Shown here one piece after another: positions 1-7,927 of a DNA stretch of 64,000 nt. The stretch spans positions 19,546 to 83,545 of the forward strand of contig JAZAHA010000037.1 in assembly GCA_036231565.1 (NCBI GenBank), given 5' to 3'. The stretch is from Maricaulis sp036231565. GTDB taxonomy: Bacteria; Pseudomonadota; Alphaproteobacteria; Caulobacterales; Maricaulaceae. The notes beneath the pieces are model-generated. The model did no database searches. It was not told where the DNA came from and saw only the letters and a program-made list of their open reading frames with translations. Position 1 is the first letter of the stretch. Each line of letters opens with the position of its first letter. The position numbers and the translations under genes were made by a program.

Positions 1-271
1 TGGCCGGAGCATCGTCGGCGACCCGCTCGAAGGCCTCATGTGCCCGCACGCTGGCTTCCGCCGCCGCATCGTCCAGCGCTTCCAGCACGGTCTCCATGCC
101 GTAGGTGGAGAAGGTGTCGCCGAGGAAATCGCCACCGGACGCCGCATTGCGGCGCACGAACAGCGCGTCCAGGCGTGCGTTATGGCGGATGGCCAGTGCC
201 AGGGCCTGGCGCAGCAGCGGTTCATCCTGCTCGCTGCCCTCGATCACGGTGAGAATGCGCTTGATTTCCAT
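1..271 (-). CDS. Universal stress protein family (partial, C-terminus outside window)
   Basis: The reverse strand reads from ATG at 271 and is still open at base 1, giving the first 90 residues. The N-terminus MEIKRILTVIEGSEQDEPLL, followed by an alanine-rich helix (LLRQALALAIRHNARLDALF), matches the first strand and helix of a UspA-type Rossmann-like fold: a (K/R)ILxxxDGS-like start, then an ALALA helix. USPs bind nucleotides or act in stress survival in the cytoplasm; the ATP-binding G-2x-G-9x-G motif would lie in the missing part. The gene follows the GNAT gene after 19 bp on the same strand, so the two are probably cotranscribed. The family call rests only on the N-terminal third. Confidence 0.6.
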   Translation of the reverse strand, partial: MEIKRILTVIEGSEQDEPLLRQALALAIRHNARLDALFVRRNAASGGDFLGDTFSTYGMETVLEALDDAAAEASVRAHEAFERVADDAPA

Positions 272-290
272 GCCACGCTCCTGCGTCAGA

Positions 291-830
291 TCATGATTGC
301 AGACGCGCCCGCCAGTCGGCCGCGTCCTGGCCCCAGAGGTCGACCTCCATGCCGGGGAAGCCGGCGACTTCGACCCGCCGTCCCAGATTGCGCGAGCCCA
401 GACGCTCGGCCACGCGCTGGCTGGGCGTATTGTCACTATCGATCAGATGCACCACATCGCGCCAGCCCAGGCGGTCGAACACGAAGTCCATACAGGCGGC
501 GCCGGCCTCGGACGCATAGCCCTGACCCCAGCTGTGCCGGTTCAGCGACCAGCCGATCTCCGGCTGCGGCCAGCCATGCGGATACCAGGGGCCGACGCGG
601 CCGAGCCAGGTTCCGGTGCCCTTCTCGATCACGCTGAAGAAGCCATAGCCGCGCAACTCCCAGTGTCCGACAATGCCGCACAGGGAGCGCCAGACCTGCG
701 CCGGATCCTGCACACCGCCGATAAAACGGGTCACGGTCTCGTCCCCCATGAGCTCGCACAAGGGCTCGAAGTCCGTCAGGTCGGGCTGTCTCAGGATGAG
801 ACGATCAGTTTCAAGAACGGTCTGGGTCAT
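291..830 (-). CDS. GNAT-family N-acetyltransferase (RimJ/RimL-like)
   Basis: 179 residues. It transfers an acetyl group from acetyl-CoA to an amine; the substrate cannot be told from sequence. The start TVLETDRLILRQPDLTDFEP is the classic RimJ/RimL opening strand (TxRLxLR). GYGFFSVIEKGTGTWLGRVG and PEIGWSLNRHSWGQGYASEA give the central strands and the acetyl-CoA pyrophosphate loop (RxxxGxG/A-like QGYASEA). The C-terminal VVHLIDSDNTPSQRVAERLG is the usual N-x-x-S-x-x-V-x-E-x-L-G helix. I chose the ATG at 830; a GTG at 890 would add 20 unconserved residues. The USP gene lies 19 bp downstream. Confidence 0.88.
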   Translation of the reverse strand: MTQTVLETDRLILRQPDLTDFEPLCELMGDETVTRFIGGVQDPAQVWRSLCGIVGHWELRGYGFFSVIEKGTGTWLGRVGPWYPHGWPQPEIGWSLNRHSWGQGYASEAGAACMDFVFDRLGWRDVVHLIDSDNTPSQRVAERLGSRNLGRRVEVAGFPGMEVDLWGQDAADWRARLQS

Positions 831-1029
831 GGACGGAGTCGACGGGCCTGGCGTGATCCGGTCAACCGGAAATCCCTCAGATGAATACACGCATTCTTTA
901 TGACCGCCCAGAGCGCCACAATGTCACGGGGCGAGGCTACTATGCCGCGCAAACGGGGCCGGAATGTCCAGGAAACTGGCGTGCCGTTTGCAGGTTATGT
1001 CCGGCGAGTAGTTGTTCGAGTTTGGGGCT

Positions 1030-1545
1030 ATGGACGGAAAGCGCAGTCCGGGCATTGTGACATTGCTGGTCTACCTGATCGCCGTTTCCAGCCTGGCTGG
1101 CGGATTGTCGGGCTGGATCCATGCGACCGGCGCCTTTACCTGGCTGACCGGCCTCGACGCCCCCCTCTGGGCCCCCGGCTATACGCTTCTCAATCTGATC
1201 GGCCTCTTCATCCCCGCCTTCGTGGTCATCGCGCTGTGGATCAACCAGCGCGCCGGCGCCGGGATGATCCACTGGCTGGCGAGCGGCTTCATCGCGCTCT
1301 TCCTGATCGGACTGCCGGCCCAGATCTGGCTGTTCTTCTCGACGCGTGACGTCTCGCTGGGCTTTGTCGCCGCGCTGGCCATGTGGGTGTTCACGGTGTT
1401 TGCCATCTGGGTCGCCGGACGCAGCTCCCGGCCCGCTGGCGTGCTGATGTGGGTGCCCTTCGCCTGGCAGAGCTTCTTCGTCATTCTCGGCTTCGAGCTG
1501 ATGCGGCTGAATACCGGCGGCCCGCTGACTGCGGGCGTGCTCTGA
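1030..1545 (+). CDS. TspO/MBR-family-like tryptophan-rich membrane protein
   Basis: 171 residues with about five hydrophobic segments, the size of TspO (about 160). TWLTGLDAPLWAPGYTLLNL matches the W-x-x-L-x-x-P-x-x-x-P start of TspO/MBR proteins, and the end (VLMWVPFAWQSFFVILGFEL, then MRLN) matches the family's P-Y-x-x-W-x-x-F-x-x-x-L-N-x-x-I-x-x-L-N ending. TspO proteins sit in the membrane, bind porphyrins and tune tetrapyrrole or stress physiology. Sequence agreement in the middle is weak, so this is a divergent member or a related fold. The ATG at 1030 is preferred over an in-frame TTG at 1012. It converges on mdh. Confidence 0.55.
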   Translation: MDGKRSPGIVTLLVYLIAVSSLAGGLSGWIHATGAFTWLTGLDAPLWAPGYTLLNLIGLFIPAFVVIALWINQRAGAGMIHWLASGFIALFLIGLPAQIWLFFSTRDVSLGFVAALAMWVFTVFAIWVAGRSSRPAGVLMWVPFAWQSFFVILGFELMRLNTGGPLTAGVL

Positions 1546-1570
1546 CCTCCACGCATTGCGGACGTGAAAA

Positions 1571-1596
1571 AGCCGCCGGCCAAGCGACCGGCGGCT
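1571..1596 (-). terminator. Rho-independent terminator of mdh
   Basis: A 9-bp perfect stem (AGCCGCCGG / CCGGCGGCT, 8-nt loop) is followed on the reverse strand by TTTTT (1566-1570). It lies 28 bp past the mdh stop and between convergent genes, so it may also slow the opposing transcript. Confidence 0.85.
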
Positions 1597-1624
1597 CTGT
1601 CATGTCGGTCTGACGCAGAAGCGA

Positions 1625-2587
1625 TCAGCCCAACGACGGCTCCAGGCCCTTGCAGGCCTCGACGAGGCCCTTCACGGCGTCGACGGAGTTGTCGAACATC
1701 GCCTGTTCGTCTTCATTGAGCGAGATCTCGACGATCTTCTCGACACCGCCGGCACCGATCACGACCGGCACGCCGACATAGAGATCGTTCTGGCCGAACT
1801 GGCCGGTCAGATGCGCAGCGCAGGGCAGGATGCGCTTCTTGTCGCGCAGGTAGGAGACCGCCATGTCGATGGCGCTTTCCGCCGGTGCGTAGAAGGCCGA
1901 GCCCGTGCCCAGCAGCGCGACGATCTCGCCGCCGCCCTTGCGGGTGCGGTCGACGATGGCGTCCATCTTCTCCTGGGTCGACCAGCCCATCTCGATCATG
2001 TCCGGAACCGGGATGCCGGCGATCGTGGAATAGCGCAGCAGCGGCACCATCGTGTCGCCATGGCCGCCCATCACGAAGGCAGTGACGTCTTCGACGGACA
2101 CGGCGAACTCGTCGGCCAGGAAGTGGCGGAAGCGGGCCGAGTCCAGCACGCCGGCCATGCCGACGACCTTGTTGTGCGGCAGGCCGGAGAATTCGCGCAG
2201 CGCCCAGACCATCGCGTCGAGCGGGTTGGTGATGCAGATCACGAAAGCGTTCGGCGCGTATTTGGCGATGCCTTCGCCGACGGCTTTCATGACTTTCAGA
2301 TTGATGCCCAGGAGGTCGTCGCGGCTCATGCCCGGCTTGCGCGGCACACCGGCGGTAACGATGCAAACATCGGCGCCTTCAATGGCGGCATAGTCGTCGG
2401 AACCGGCCAGCTTGCTGTCCTTGCCGAAAACCGGGCTCGCCTCGGCGATGTCCAGCGCCTTGCCCTTGGCAACGCCTTCGGCAATGTCGAACAGGACGAC
2501 ATCGCCCAGTTCCTCGCGCGCGGCGATATGGGCGAGCGTGCCGCCGATCATGCCGGATCCGATCAGCGCAATCTTGTTTCGGGCCAT
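1625..2587 (-). CDS. mdh: Malate dehydrogenase (NAD+, LDH-like type)
   Basis: 320 residues. It oxidises (S)-malate to oxaloacetate in the TCA cycle, in the cytoplasm. The Rossmann loop GSGMIGG is at 10-16 and D34 is the acidic residue that selects NAD. Substrate arginines lie in VPRKPGMSRDD (R83, R89) and near R153, and the catalytic histidine is in GGHGDT (H176). The length and GSGMIGG motif place it in the LDH-like MDH group typical of Alphaproteobacteria. The ATG at 2587 follows AGGAG at good spacing; the frame runs open further upstream without conservation. In many alphaproteobacteria mdh sits next to sucCD; here neither neighbour is a TCA gene. Confidence 0.96.
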   Translation of the reverse strand: MARNKIALIGSGMIGGTLAHIAAREELGDVVLFDIAEGVAKGKALDIAEASPVFGKDSKLAGSDDYAAIEGADVCIVTAGVPRKPGMSRDDLLGINLKVMKAVGEGIAKYAPNAFVICITNPLDAMVWALREFSGLPHNKVVGMAGVLDSARFRHFLADEFAVSVEDVTAFVMGGHGDTMVPLLRYSTIAGIPVPDMIEMGWSTQEKMDAIVDRTRKGGGEIVALLGTGSAFYAPAESAIDMAVSYLRDKKRILPCAAHLTGQFGQNDLYVGVPVVIGAGGVEKIVEISLNEDEQAMFDNSVDAVKGLVEACKGLEPSLG

Positions 2588-2698
2588 GGGGAGAGCTCCT
2601 CTTTCGGGATGTTCCAGTGCTGGCCAGCGGTCTAGCGCTGCACGGCGGCTTGGGCAAGGCGGCGAAAACGTCACACTCGCCCCGCGCGCCCGCTCGCC

Positions 2699-2908
2699 TC
2701 ACCGTTCCAGCGAGAAAATCTCCTCGACCGGCACCTCCAGCGCGGCGGCAAGTTTCAGCGCCAGAACGGTCGAGGGCACAAAGACCCGGTTCTCCACCGT
2801 GTTGATGGTCTTGCGCGTCACGCCGACCTTTTCCGCCAGCTGGGCCTGGGTCAGACCGTGCCTTGCCCGCAGCTCGCGCAGGCGGTTCTCCAGCCCGCCC
2901 GCCGTCAT
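2699..2908 (-). CDS. XRE-family HTH transcriptional regulator (small)
   Basis: 69 residues, essentially one Cro/CI-type helix-turn-helix: LRELRARHGLTQAQLAEKVG then VTRKTINTVENRVFVPSTVL, ending EVPVEEIFSLE. It resembles the short YozG/Xre-like regulators that are encoded with a membrane protein and repress their own operon. The ATG overlaps the stop of the upstream membrane gene as ATGA, so the pair is translationally coupled. The likely operator is the tandem palindrome at 3367-3400 in the pair's promoter; this is inferred from position. Confidence 0.9.
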   Translation of the reverse strand: MTAGGLENRLRELRARHGLTQAQLAEKVGVTRKTINTVENRVFVPSTVLALKLAAALEVPVEEIFSLER

Positions 2909-3354
2909 TCGCCCGCCTCCTCGCCGGAGGCCCGGTCCAGCCACAGGAAGGCGAAAATGGGCACGCACACGCCGGTCACCATCAGAACGCGGATCATGTG
3001 TCCGGACGGAATCTCGACAAAGCTCGACGCGCCATAGCCGCCCGCGACCAGAACCATCAGCGCGATATAGCCAAAGCGCACCGCTCGCGCCTGGTTGTAG
3101 GCAAACAGTTCATCCTCGATCACGGCCTGGGTCCGCGTCTCGGTCACCTTGCCGGCATAGACCAGAAAGACCCCCATCGCCGCAATAAAGCCGCCAATCC
3201 CGACCAGACCGGCGATCAGCACAACGCCGAACGTCGCGGTCGACGGCGGCAGGATATCTTCCAGCCCCTGCATCAGCTGCCAGACCAGGAAGGAGACGGC
3301 AGCCAGCCCCAGGCAGCGGTTGCGCATGCGGACCAGTTTGGAAATTTCAGTCAT
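2905..3354 (-). CDS. Four-TM inner-membrane protein paired with XRE regulator
   Basis: 149 residues with four predicted membrane segments (about 14-30, 42-66, 93-112, 121-140), separated by a charged loop (GKVTETRTQAVIEDELFAYN). It resembles the uncharacterised DUF2178-like membrane proteins that commonly precede a small XRE gene. No catalytic motif is seen. It is the first gene of a two-gene operon (ATGA overlap with the regulator), expressed from a TTGACG/TAGGTA promoter overlapped by palindromes. The function is unknown; the pairing suggests an autoregulated membrane or stress module. Confidence 0.75.
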   Translation of the reverse strand: MTEISKLVRMRNRCLGLAAVSFLVWQLMQGLEDILPPSTATFGVVLIAGLVGIGGFIAAMGVFLVYAGKVTETRTQAVIEDELFAYNQARAVRFGYIALMVLVAGGYGASSFVEIPSGHMIRVLMVTGVCVPIFAFLWLDRASGEEAGE

Positions 3355-3366
3355 TGACCCCTCCGT

Positions 3367-3415
3367 GTCACCTCCAGGTTACAAGTTACCTACAGGTGAC
3401 ACGGTGGAACGTCAA
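3367..3415 (-). promoter_or_regulatory. Promoter overlapped by a tandem palindromic operator (XRE-membrane protein operon)
   Basis: Two 16-bp imperfect palindromes lie 18 bp apart, centre to centre: GTCACCTCCAGGTTAC (3367-3382) and GTTACCTACAGGTGAC (3385-3400). Each is built from inverted AGGTNAC half-sites. On the reverse strand TTGACG (3415-3410), a 17-bp spacer and TAGGTA (3392-3387) form a good sigma70-type promoter whose -10 box lies inside the second palindrome. An extra AGGTTAC half-site (3415-3421) overlaps the -35 box. The layout is typical of an autorepressor; the identity of the repressor is inferred. Confidence 0.72.
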
Positions 3416-3455
3416 GGTTACTTTCCCGGACTTTCGGCAGGGCCGCTGTTTGCGA

Positions 3456-4133
3456 CTAGCGCTTGATCGCCATCAGGATACCGTCCCCCACGGCGGTGAA
3501 GGCGCTGTGTACACGGGCATCGTCGCGCACCTTGTCCGCCAGCGCCTTCAGCGCGGCCGTGTCTGCGTCAGCGGCGACCTTGTCGGGATCGGCGACGTCA
3601 CCATTCCAGAGCATGTTGTCGAACAGGATCAGCCCGCCGGGCCGCAGAAGGTCGAGACCGGCCTCGTAATAGGCATCATAGCCGGTCTTGTCGGCGTCGA
3701 TGAACATCAGGTCGGCGCGTCCGCCGATCTCGCCCTTCAGGGTATCGAGCGTGTCGCGGGCCTCGCCGATGCGCAGGTCGATGACATCGTCCACACCGGC
3801 CACCTCGAAATAGCGGCGCGCGGGCGCAGTGTATTCCTCGGAGTTGTCACAGCCATAAAGGCGCGCCGCAGACCCGTGCCGCTCCTTCATCACCAGCGCG
3901 GTCGCCAACGCCGAATAGCCGGTAAACACACCGACCTCCACCGCGATCCTGGCATCCGTCAACCGCGCGCACATCTGCATGAACGCGCCCTGCTCGGGCG
4001 AGATCTGCATGCGCGAGATATCCCCCATCGCATCGGTTTCCCGGCGGCACCGGGCGAGCACGGCGTGTTCGGGCGGATTGGCGGCCTGGACATAGGTCGC
4101 CAGGGTTTCGTCGAGACCGATCGAGCCGGACAT
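3456..4133 (-). CDS. Class I SAM-dependent O-methyltransferase (Methyltransferase_3 / CCoAOMT type)
   Basis: 225 residues, the normal length of caffeoyl-CoA O-methyltransferase-like bacterial enzymes. SAM-binding motif I is EVGVFTGYSALATAL. The acidic GCDNSEEYTAPARRYFEVAG follows, then ADLMFIDADKTGYDAYYEAG, which carries the metal-binding Asp of this family (FIDADK) and the conserved Y-Y. LLRPGGLILFDNMLWNGDV holds the second metal ligand pair (DN). It probably methylates a catechol- or phenylpropanoid-like hydroxyl in a Mg-dependent way; the natural substrate is unknown. The ATG at 4133 follows AGGAG. It appears monocistronic. Confidence 0.9.
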   Translation of the reverse strand: MSGSIGLDETLATYVQAANPPEHAVLARCRRETDAMGDISRMQISPEQGAFMQMCARLTDARIAVEVGVFTGYSALATALVMKERHGSAARLYGCDNSEEYTAPARRYFEVAGVDDVIDLRIGEARDTLDTLKGEIGGRADLMFIDADKTGYDAYYEAGLDLLRPGGLILFDNMLWNGDVADPDKVAADADTAALKALADKVRDDARVHSAFTAVGDGILMAIKR

Positions 4134-4193
4134 GGGCGTCTCCTGTTTGCCTGTCGCAACAGTTAGGAAGGCGTTCCGGTTCCGGCCAGCCCG

Positions 4194-4757
4194 TCAGTCA
4201 CCCGCGTAATAGTACAATGACATATTCCGGTGCAGGTCTCCGGCGACCTCCATGCCGCCGGTAAAGCCGGGGCCGGATGCCGGATCGTCGAACACATCCG
4301 GATGAAGCATGCCGGAGACCAGGACGGATCCGATCACATCGTCCTCGGCCCGCAGCTCGAACCGGCCTCGCTCGACAATATAGCTGTCCGCCCGGACCCG
4401 GCGGCTGTCAACCGCATATTCCTGACCCAGCTCGTTGAACGCGGTCTCGCCGCCGACCGGCCAGAATTCCAGCCAGACCGGAGCCTCATCCGCGGGCTCG
4501 CCCGCAGCTTCGAACGCGTCGAACATCATGCTGTCGCCGACGAACATGTGATGCAGACGCCAGTCGCCAAAAATGCGGCTCTCATCAGCCATGTAATAGC
4601 CGAAGGCATCGAACCCCGCCTCGTGCACAAAAAGTTCGGCAGTGGCGCCGGTCTCCGCGGCGGCCTCCGCGGCCGGTTCGGCCGTTTGTGACGGGCCGCA
4701 AGCCACGACCAGGCACAGCCCGGCCAGACCGAAAGTACGTGAAATCGTGCTGCGCAT
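4194..4757 (-). CDS. Predicted lipoprotein of unknown function
   Basis: 187 residues. The start MRSTISRTFGLAGLCLVVAC is a lipoprotein signal (n-region RST..R, lipobox LVVA-C at about residue 20), followed by an alanine/glutamate-rich linker (PAAEAAAETGATAE). The rest is a soluble domain rich in aromatic and acidic residues with no family I recognise. The start MRSTIS at 4757 fits a GGGGGAG upstream; the frame is open earlier without a signal. The product is probably anchored in the inner leaflet of the outer membrane. Confidence 0.75.
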   Translation of the reverse strand: MRSTISRTFGLAGLCLVVACGPSQTAEPAAEAAAETGATAELFVHEAGFDAFGYYMADESRIFGDWRLHHMFVGDSMMFDAFEAAGEPADEAPVWLEFWPVGGETAFNELGQEYAVDSRRVRADSYIVERGRFELRAEDDVIGSVLVSGMLHPDVFDDPASGPGFTGGMEVAGDLHRNMSLYYYAGD

Positions 4758-4826
4758 GGCGCTCCCCCGAGGTTGGCTGTCCCGAACTTTGCCACCTGAA
4801 GGCGGCTCAGCAAAGCCCAAACAGGC

Positions 4827-5963
4827 CTATTCGGCCGCGTTTTCGACCCGCTCCGCCGCCAGGTATTCATGTGTGCGCATTTCCATCAGGCGCGAAGCCG
4901 TGCGTTCGAACTCGAATGCGCCGTCGCCGGAGGGGTAGAGATCGTCGGGCTCGGCATCGGCACTCATCACCAGCTTGGTCCGCGCCTCGTAGAGCGCGTC
5001 GATCAGCGTCACGAAGCGCTTCGCCTCATTGCGCTTGTCCGGCGAGAGTTTCGGCACGCGGTCCAGCAGCACGGTATGAAACCGCCCGGCAATGGCGAGA
5101 TAGTCGCCTGCGCCGAGCGGCCGCGCGCACAGCTCGGGGAAGGTGAAGCGCGCAACGCCGGCCACCTCGCGCTCGACCACCAGTTCGCGTCCCTGAACGT
5201 CCAGCGTACAGCGTTGCGGCGTGGCGCCGGAGGTCAGCCTTTCCCAGGCCAGATCCATGGCGTGGTCGGCATCGGCGCCGAGCGGGCAATAATAGACCGG
5301 CGCGGCCTCGAGCTGGCGCAGGCGGTGGTCGACGCCGCCATCCAGCTCCATCACGTCGAGCCTGTCCTTCAACAGGTCGATGAAGGGCAGGAAAAGCTGG
5401 CGATTGATGCCGTCGCGATAGAGGTCGTCGGGATGCCGGTTCGAGGTGGCAACGATCACCACGCCCTCGGCGAACAGGTGTTCGAACAGGCGGCCCAGGA
5501 TCATGGCATCGGCAATATCGGTGACATGGAACTCGTCAAAGGCCAGAAGGCGCGCCTCGCTTGCCAGGCTGCGCGCCACCGGCGGAATCGGGTCCTCGCC
5601 CGCGCCCTTCACATATTCCGGCTGGCGGCGCCGGTCGGCCTTCGACAGGCTGCGCCAGCGATTGATGCGGGCATGGGCGCCCTGCATGAATTCGTGGAAG
5701 TGAGCCCGGCGCCGGGACGCCACCGGTGCGGTCTCGATGAAGAGGTCCATCAGCATGGACTTGCCGCGGCCGACACCGCCCCAGAGATAGAGCCCCTTGG
5801 GGCCCGGCTTCGTCTTGCCGAACAGGGTCTTCGCCCCCGGCTTCCAGCCCTCGAGCCGGCCCGAGAGCGCGCTCAGCGCCGCTGCTGCCCGTTCCTGGTC
5901 AGGGTCGGGGTTCAGGCTGCCCGCGTCCACACGCTGGCGCCAGAGATCGAGCGGCGTTGTCAT
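4827..5963 (-). CDS. zapE: Cell division/AFG1-like ATPase ZapE
   Basis: 378 residues, typical for ZapE/Afg1. Walker A is YLWGGVGRGKSMLMDLF (about 60-76), Walker B is LLAFDEFHVTDIADAMIL, and sensor-like IVATSNRHPDDLY follows, all characteristic of the AFG1 family of AAA-like P-loop ATPases. In E. coli ZapE associates with FtsZ during constriction; the mitochondrial homologue handles membrane protein quality control. It appears to be a single gene, ATG at 5963. Confidence 0.95.
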   Translation of the reverse strand: MTTPLDLWRQRVDAGSLNPDPDQERAAAALSALSGRLEGWKPGAKTLFGKTKPGPKGLYLWGGVGRGKSMLMDLFIETAPVASRRRAHFHEFMQGAHARINRWRSLSKADRRRQPEYVKGAGEDPIPPVARSLASEARLLAFDEFHVTDIADAMILGRLFEHLFAEGVVIVATSNRHPDDLYRDGINRQLFLPFIDLLKDRLDVMELDGGVDHRLRQLEAAPVYYCPLGADADHAMDLAWERLTSGATPQRCTLDVQGRELVVEREVAGVARFTFPELCARPLGAGDYLAIAGRFHTVLLDRVPKLSPDKRNEAKRFVTLIDALYEARTKLVMSADAEPDDLYPSGDGAFEFERTASRLMEMRTHEYLAAERVENAAE

Positions 5964-6010
5964 GGTGCCAAGGCTTGGGTGCTGCGACCGCGAAGGTCAA
6001 TGGGCAAGGC

Positions 6011-6109
6011 TCAGCCCGCCGGCCAGAGCCGCACCAACGCAAACACACCCAGCACCAGCGTCGCCGCAATCGCTGCCCACAGCCAGGCCGGGCGTTCGAC
6101 CTCACGCAT
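6011..6109 (-). CDS. Small single-span membrane protein (32 aa), overlapping thioesterase gene
   Basis: ATG at 6109 opens a 32-codon frame, MREVERPAWLWAAIAATLVL continuing GVFALVRLWPAG. It has a charged N-terminus and one hydrophobic span of about 20 residues. The frame overlaps the last 8 bp of the thioesterase gene and would be coupled to it. No family is recognisable. The hydrophobic span and coupling favour a real microprotein, but at this length chance cannot be excluded. Confidence 0.5.
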   Translation of the reverse strand: MREVERPAWLWAAIAATLVLGVFALVRLWPAG

Positions 6110-6530
6110 GGATCCCCTCCAGAGCCTGGCGCATGGCGTCGGGCAGGCTGACCGGGCGGCGGGTGTCGCGATCGACATAGACGTGGACGAAATGCCCCTG
6201 GGCCGCCGGTTCGTCCTCACCCTCGCGGAACAGGCCGATCTGGTAAGTCACCGAAGAATTGCCGATCCGCGCCACACGCACCCCCGCCTCCACCGTCTCC
6301 GGATAAGCCAGAGCCGCGAAATAATTGCAGCCGGTCTCGACGACCAGGCCGATAACGCTGCCGCCATGGATATCCAGGCCGGCTTCCTCGATCAGGAAAC
6401 AGTTCACCGCCGTGTCGAAGAAGCCGTAATAGGCCGCGTTGTTGACGTGACCATAGATGTCATTGTCGGCCCAGCGCGTCGGGATCGGCCGGAAGCGCGG
6501 ATAGGCCTTGCGGGCGCGTTTCTCGATCAC
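6102..6530 (-). CDS. Acyl-CoA thioesterase, 4HBT hotdog family (YbgC/FadM-like)
   Basis: 142 residues, a single hotdog domain. IPTRWADNDIYGHVNNAAYY contains the 4HBT catalytic signature (R-x-x-D-x-D-x-x-G-H-V-N-N), in which the second Asp activates water to cleave acyl-CoA thioesters. The length fits FadM/YbgC-like enzymes. The start is GTG at 6530, overlapping the upstream alcohol dehydrogenase stop (GTGA), so the two are coupled. The acyl chain preference is not readable. Confidence 0.92.
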   Translation of the reverse strand: MIEKRARKAYPRFRPIPTRWADNDIYGHVNNAAYYGFFDTAVNCFLIEEAGLDIHGGSVIGLVVETGCNYFAALAYPETVEAGVRVARIGNSSVTYQIGLFREGEDEPAAQGHFVHVYVDRDTRRPVSLPDAMRQALEGIHA

Positions 6531-7669
6531 AGCACGGCCTCGTAGCAGGCGCGGGCGGCATCGAGCGTCATCTCGCGCGGATTATTGACCAGAAGGCGCT
6601 GCACCTTCATCGCATCCTCGGCGAGGCGCGGCAGATCATTGTGGCTGACACCGACCTGGCTCAGTCGCGTCTCGATCTTCACGGCGTCCGCGATGCGCTC
6701 CATCTCCTCGACCAGGGCCGCCGCGCCGGGATTTTTCAGGCCGATATGCGCCGACATCTCGGCATAGAGCGGATCGGCGATATCGGCATTGTAGCGCAAC
6801 ACCGGCGGCAGCATCAGCGAGTTGGACAGCCCGTGCGGCACGTGGAAGATCCCGCCCAGCGGATAGGCCAGCGCGTGCACCGCGCCCACCGGCGCATTGG
6901 CAAAGGCCTGCCCGGCCAGGAGCGCACCCAGCAGCATGTCCTCGCGGGCTTGTGTATCCTGACCGTCGGTGCAGGCGCGCTCGATCGCGCCGTGCAGTTT
7001 CTTGAGGCCCGCCAGCGCCAGGGCGTCGGAAATCGGGTTCTTCTCGATCTTCGAGGTATAGGCCTCGATGCAGTGGACCATGGCGTCGATACCGGTCGCG
7101 GCGGTCACGGCCCGCGGCAAGCCATAGGTCAGCGCAGCATCCAGCACGGCCAGGTCGGCATAGAGCGCCGGATCATTGACGCCCATCTTGGATGTTTCGC
7201 CCACCGTCACCACCGAAATCGGCGTGACTTCAGAGCCCGTGCCCGCCGTGGTCGGGATCAGGATCAGCGGCAGCCGGCCGCCACGCACCTTGTTGACGCC
7301 GTACATGTCGGCCAGGGGCTGGTCCGTGCCCAGCAACAGCGCGACCAGCTTGGCGGTATCCATGGACGACCCGCCCCCGAAACCGATCACCAGTTCCGCA
7401 CCGAATTCGCGCGCCGCATTAACCGTGGCGAGAACCCGGTCTTCCGGCGGGTCGGCGACGACGCTGTCATCGATCGCGACCGTGAGGCCGGCCTCTTCCA
7501 GTCCCGCGACGGCCGTATCGAGCAGCCCCAGAGCGTGTACGCCCTTGTCGGTAACCAGGAAAATACGCTTTCGCGCGCCGATGAGCGGGGCAGCGATTGC
7601 GGCCAGCCGCCCGGCCGAGCCGGGACCCGAATGAATATGCGGAACGGTGCGGAAATCGAAGGATGCCAT
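6527..7669 (-). CDS. Iron-containing (group III) alcohol dehydrogenase
   Basis: 380 residues, the usual length of group III Fe-ADHs. The NAD(P)-binding GGGSSMDTAK and GTGSEVTPISV are present. The metal-binding set is spread over DAMVHCIEAY, the NPISDALALAG region and HALAYPLGGIFHVPHGLSNS (conserved His ligands). These enzymes interconvert alcohols and aldehydes or ketones in the cytoplasm; the substrate is not predictable here. ATG at 7669 was chosen, the first residue of the conserved N-terminal FDFRTVPHIHSGPGS strand. It heads an operon with the thioesterase and a 32-aa membrane protein. Confidence 0.93.
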   Translation of the reverse strand: MASFDFRTVPHIHSGPGSAGRLAAIAAPLIGARKRIFLVTDKGVHALGLLDTAVAGLEEAGLTVAIDDSVVADPPEDRVLATVNAAREFGAELVIGFGGGSSMDTAKLVALLLGTDQPLADMYGVNKVRGGRLPLILIPTTAGTGSEVTPISVVTVGETSKMGVNDPALYADLAVLDAALTYGLPRAVTAATGIDAMVHCIEAYTSKIEKNPISDALALAGLKKLHGAIERACTDGQDTQAREDMLLGALLAGQAFANAPVGAVHALAYPLGGIFHVPHGLSNSLMLPPVLRYNADIADPLYAEMSAHIGLKNPGAAALVEEMERIADAVKIETRLSQVGVSHNDLPRLAEDAMKVQRLLVNNPREMTLDAARACYEAVL

Positions 7670-7927
7670 GGCTGGCAACTCCCAGTTACAGTTAACGGTA
7701 TGCTGCAGACGCTCACATGGTTGAACCTCAGCACGCGCTTGGCAAGGCCGGATGGCGGTTCCCGGGTGCAAGGCCCTGTTTTCGCGAGACCTTGATTGAC
7801 CTTTCGAAGAAACGGTGTGGGTCCTTCCCTTCCGTCCGGCGGGGCTAATTTTGAAATACTGGAGACGCGCAAACCCGGTTCGTAACTTCCAGGCTTGAGA
7901 AAATAATATGTGTATGGGTGTAGTGGT

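Noticed and set aside
831..1029. Small ORF in the gap between the GNAT and TspO-like genes
   Set aside because: Candidate frames have no Shine-Dalgarno, conserved composition or hydrophobic pattern; the gap most likely holds divergent promoters.
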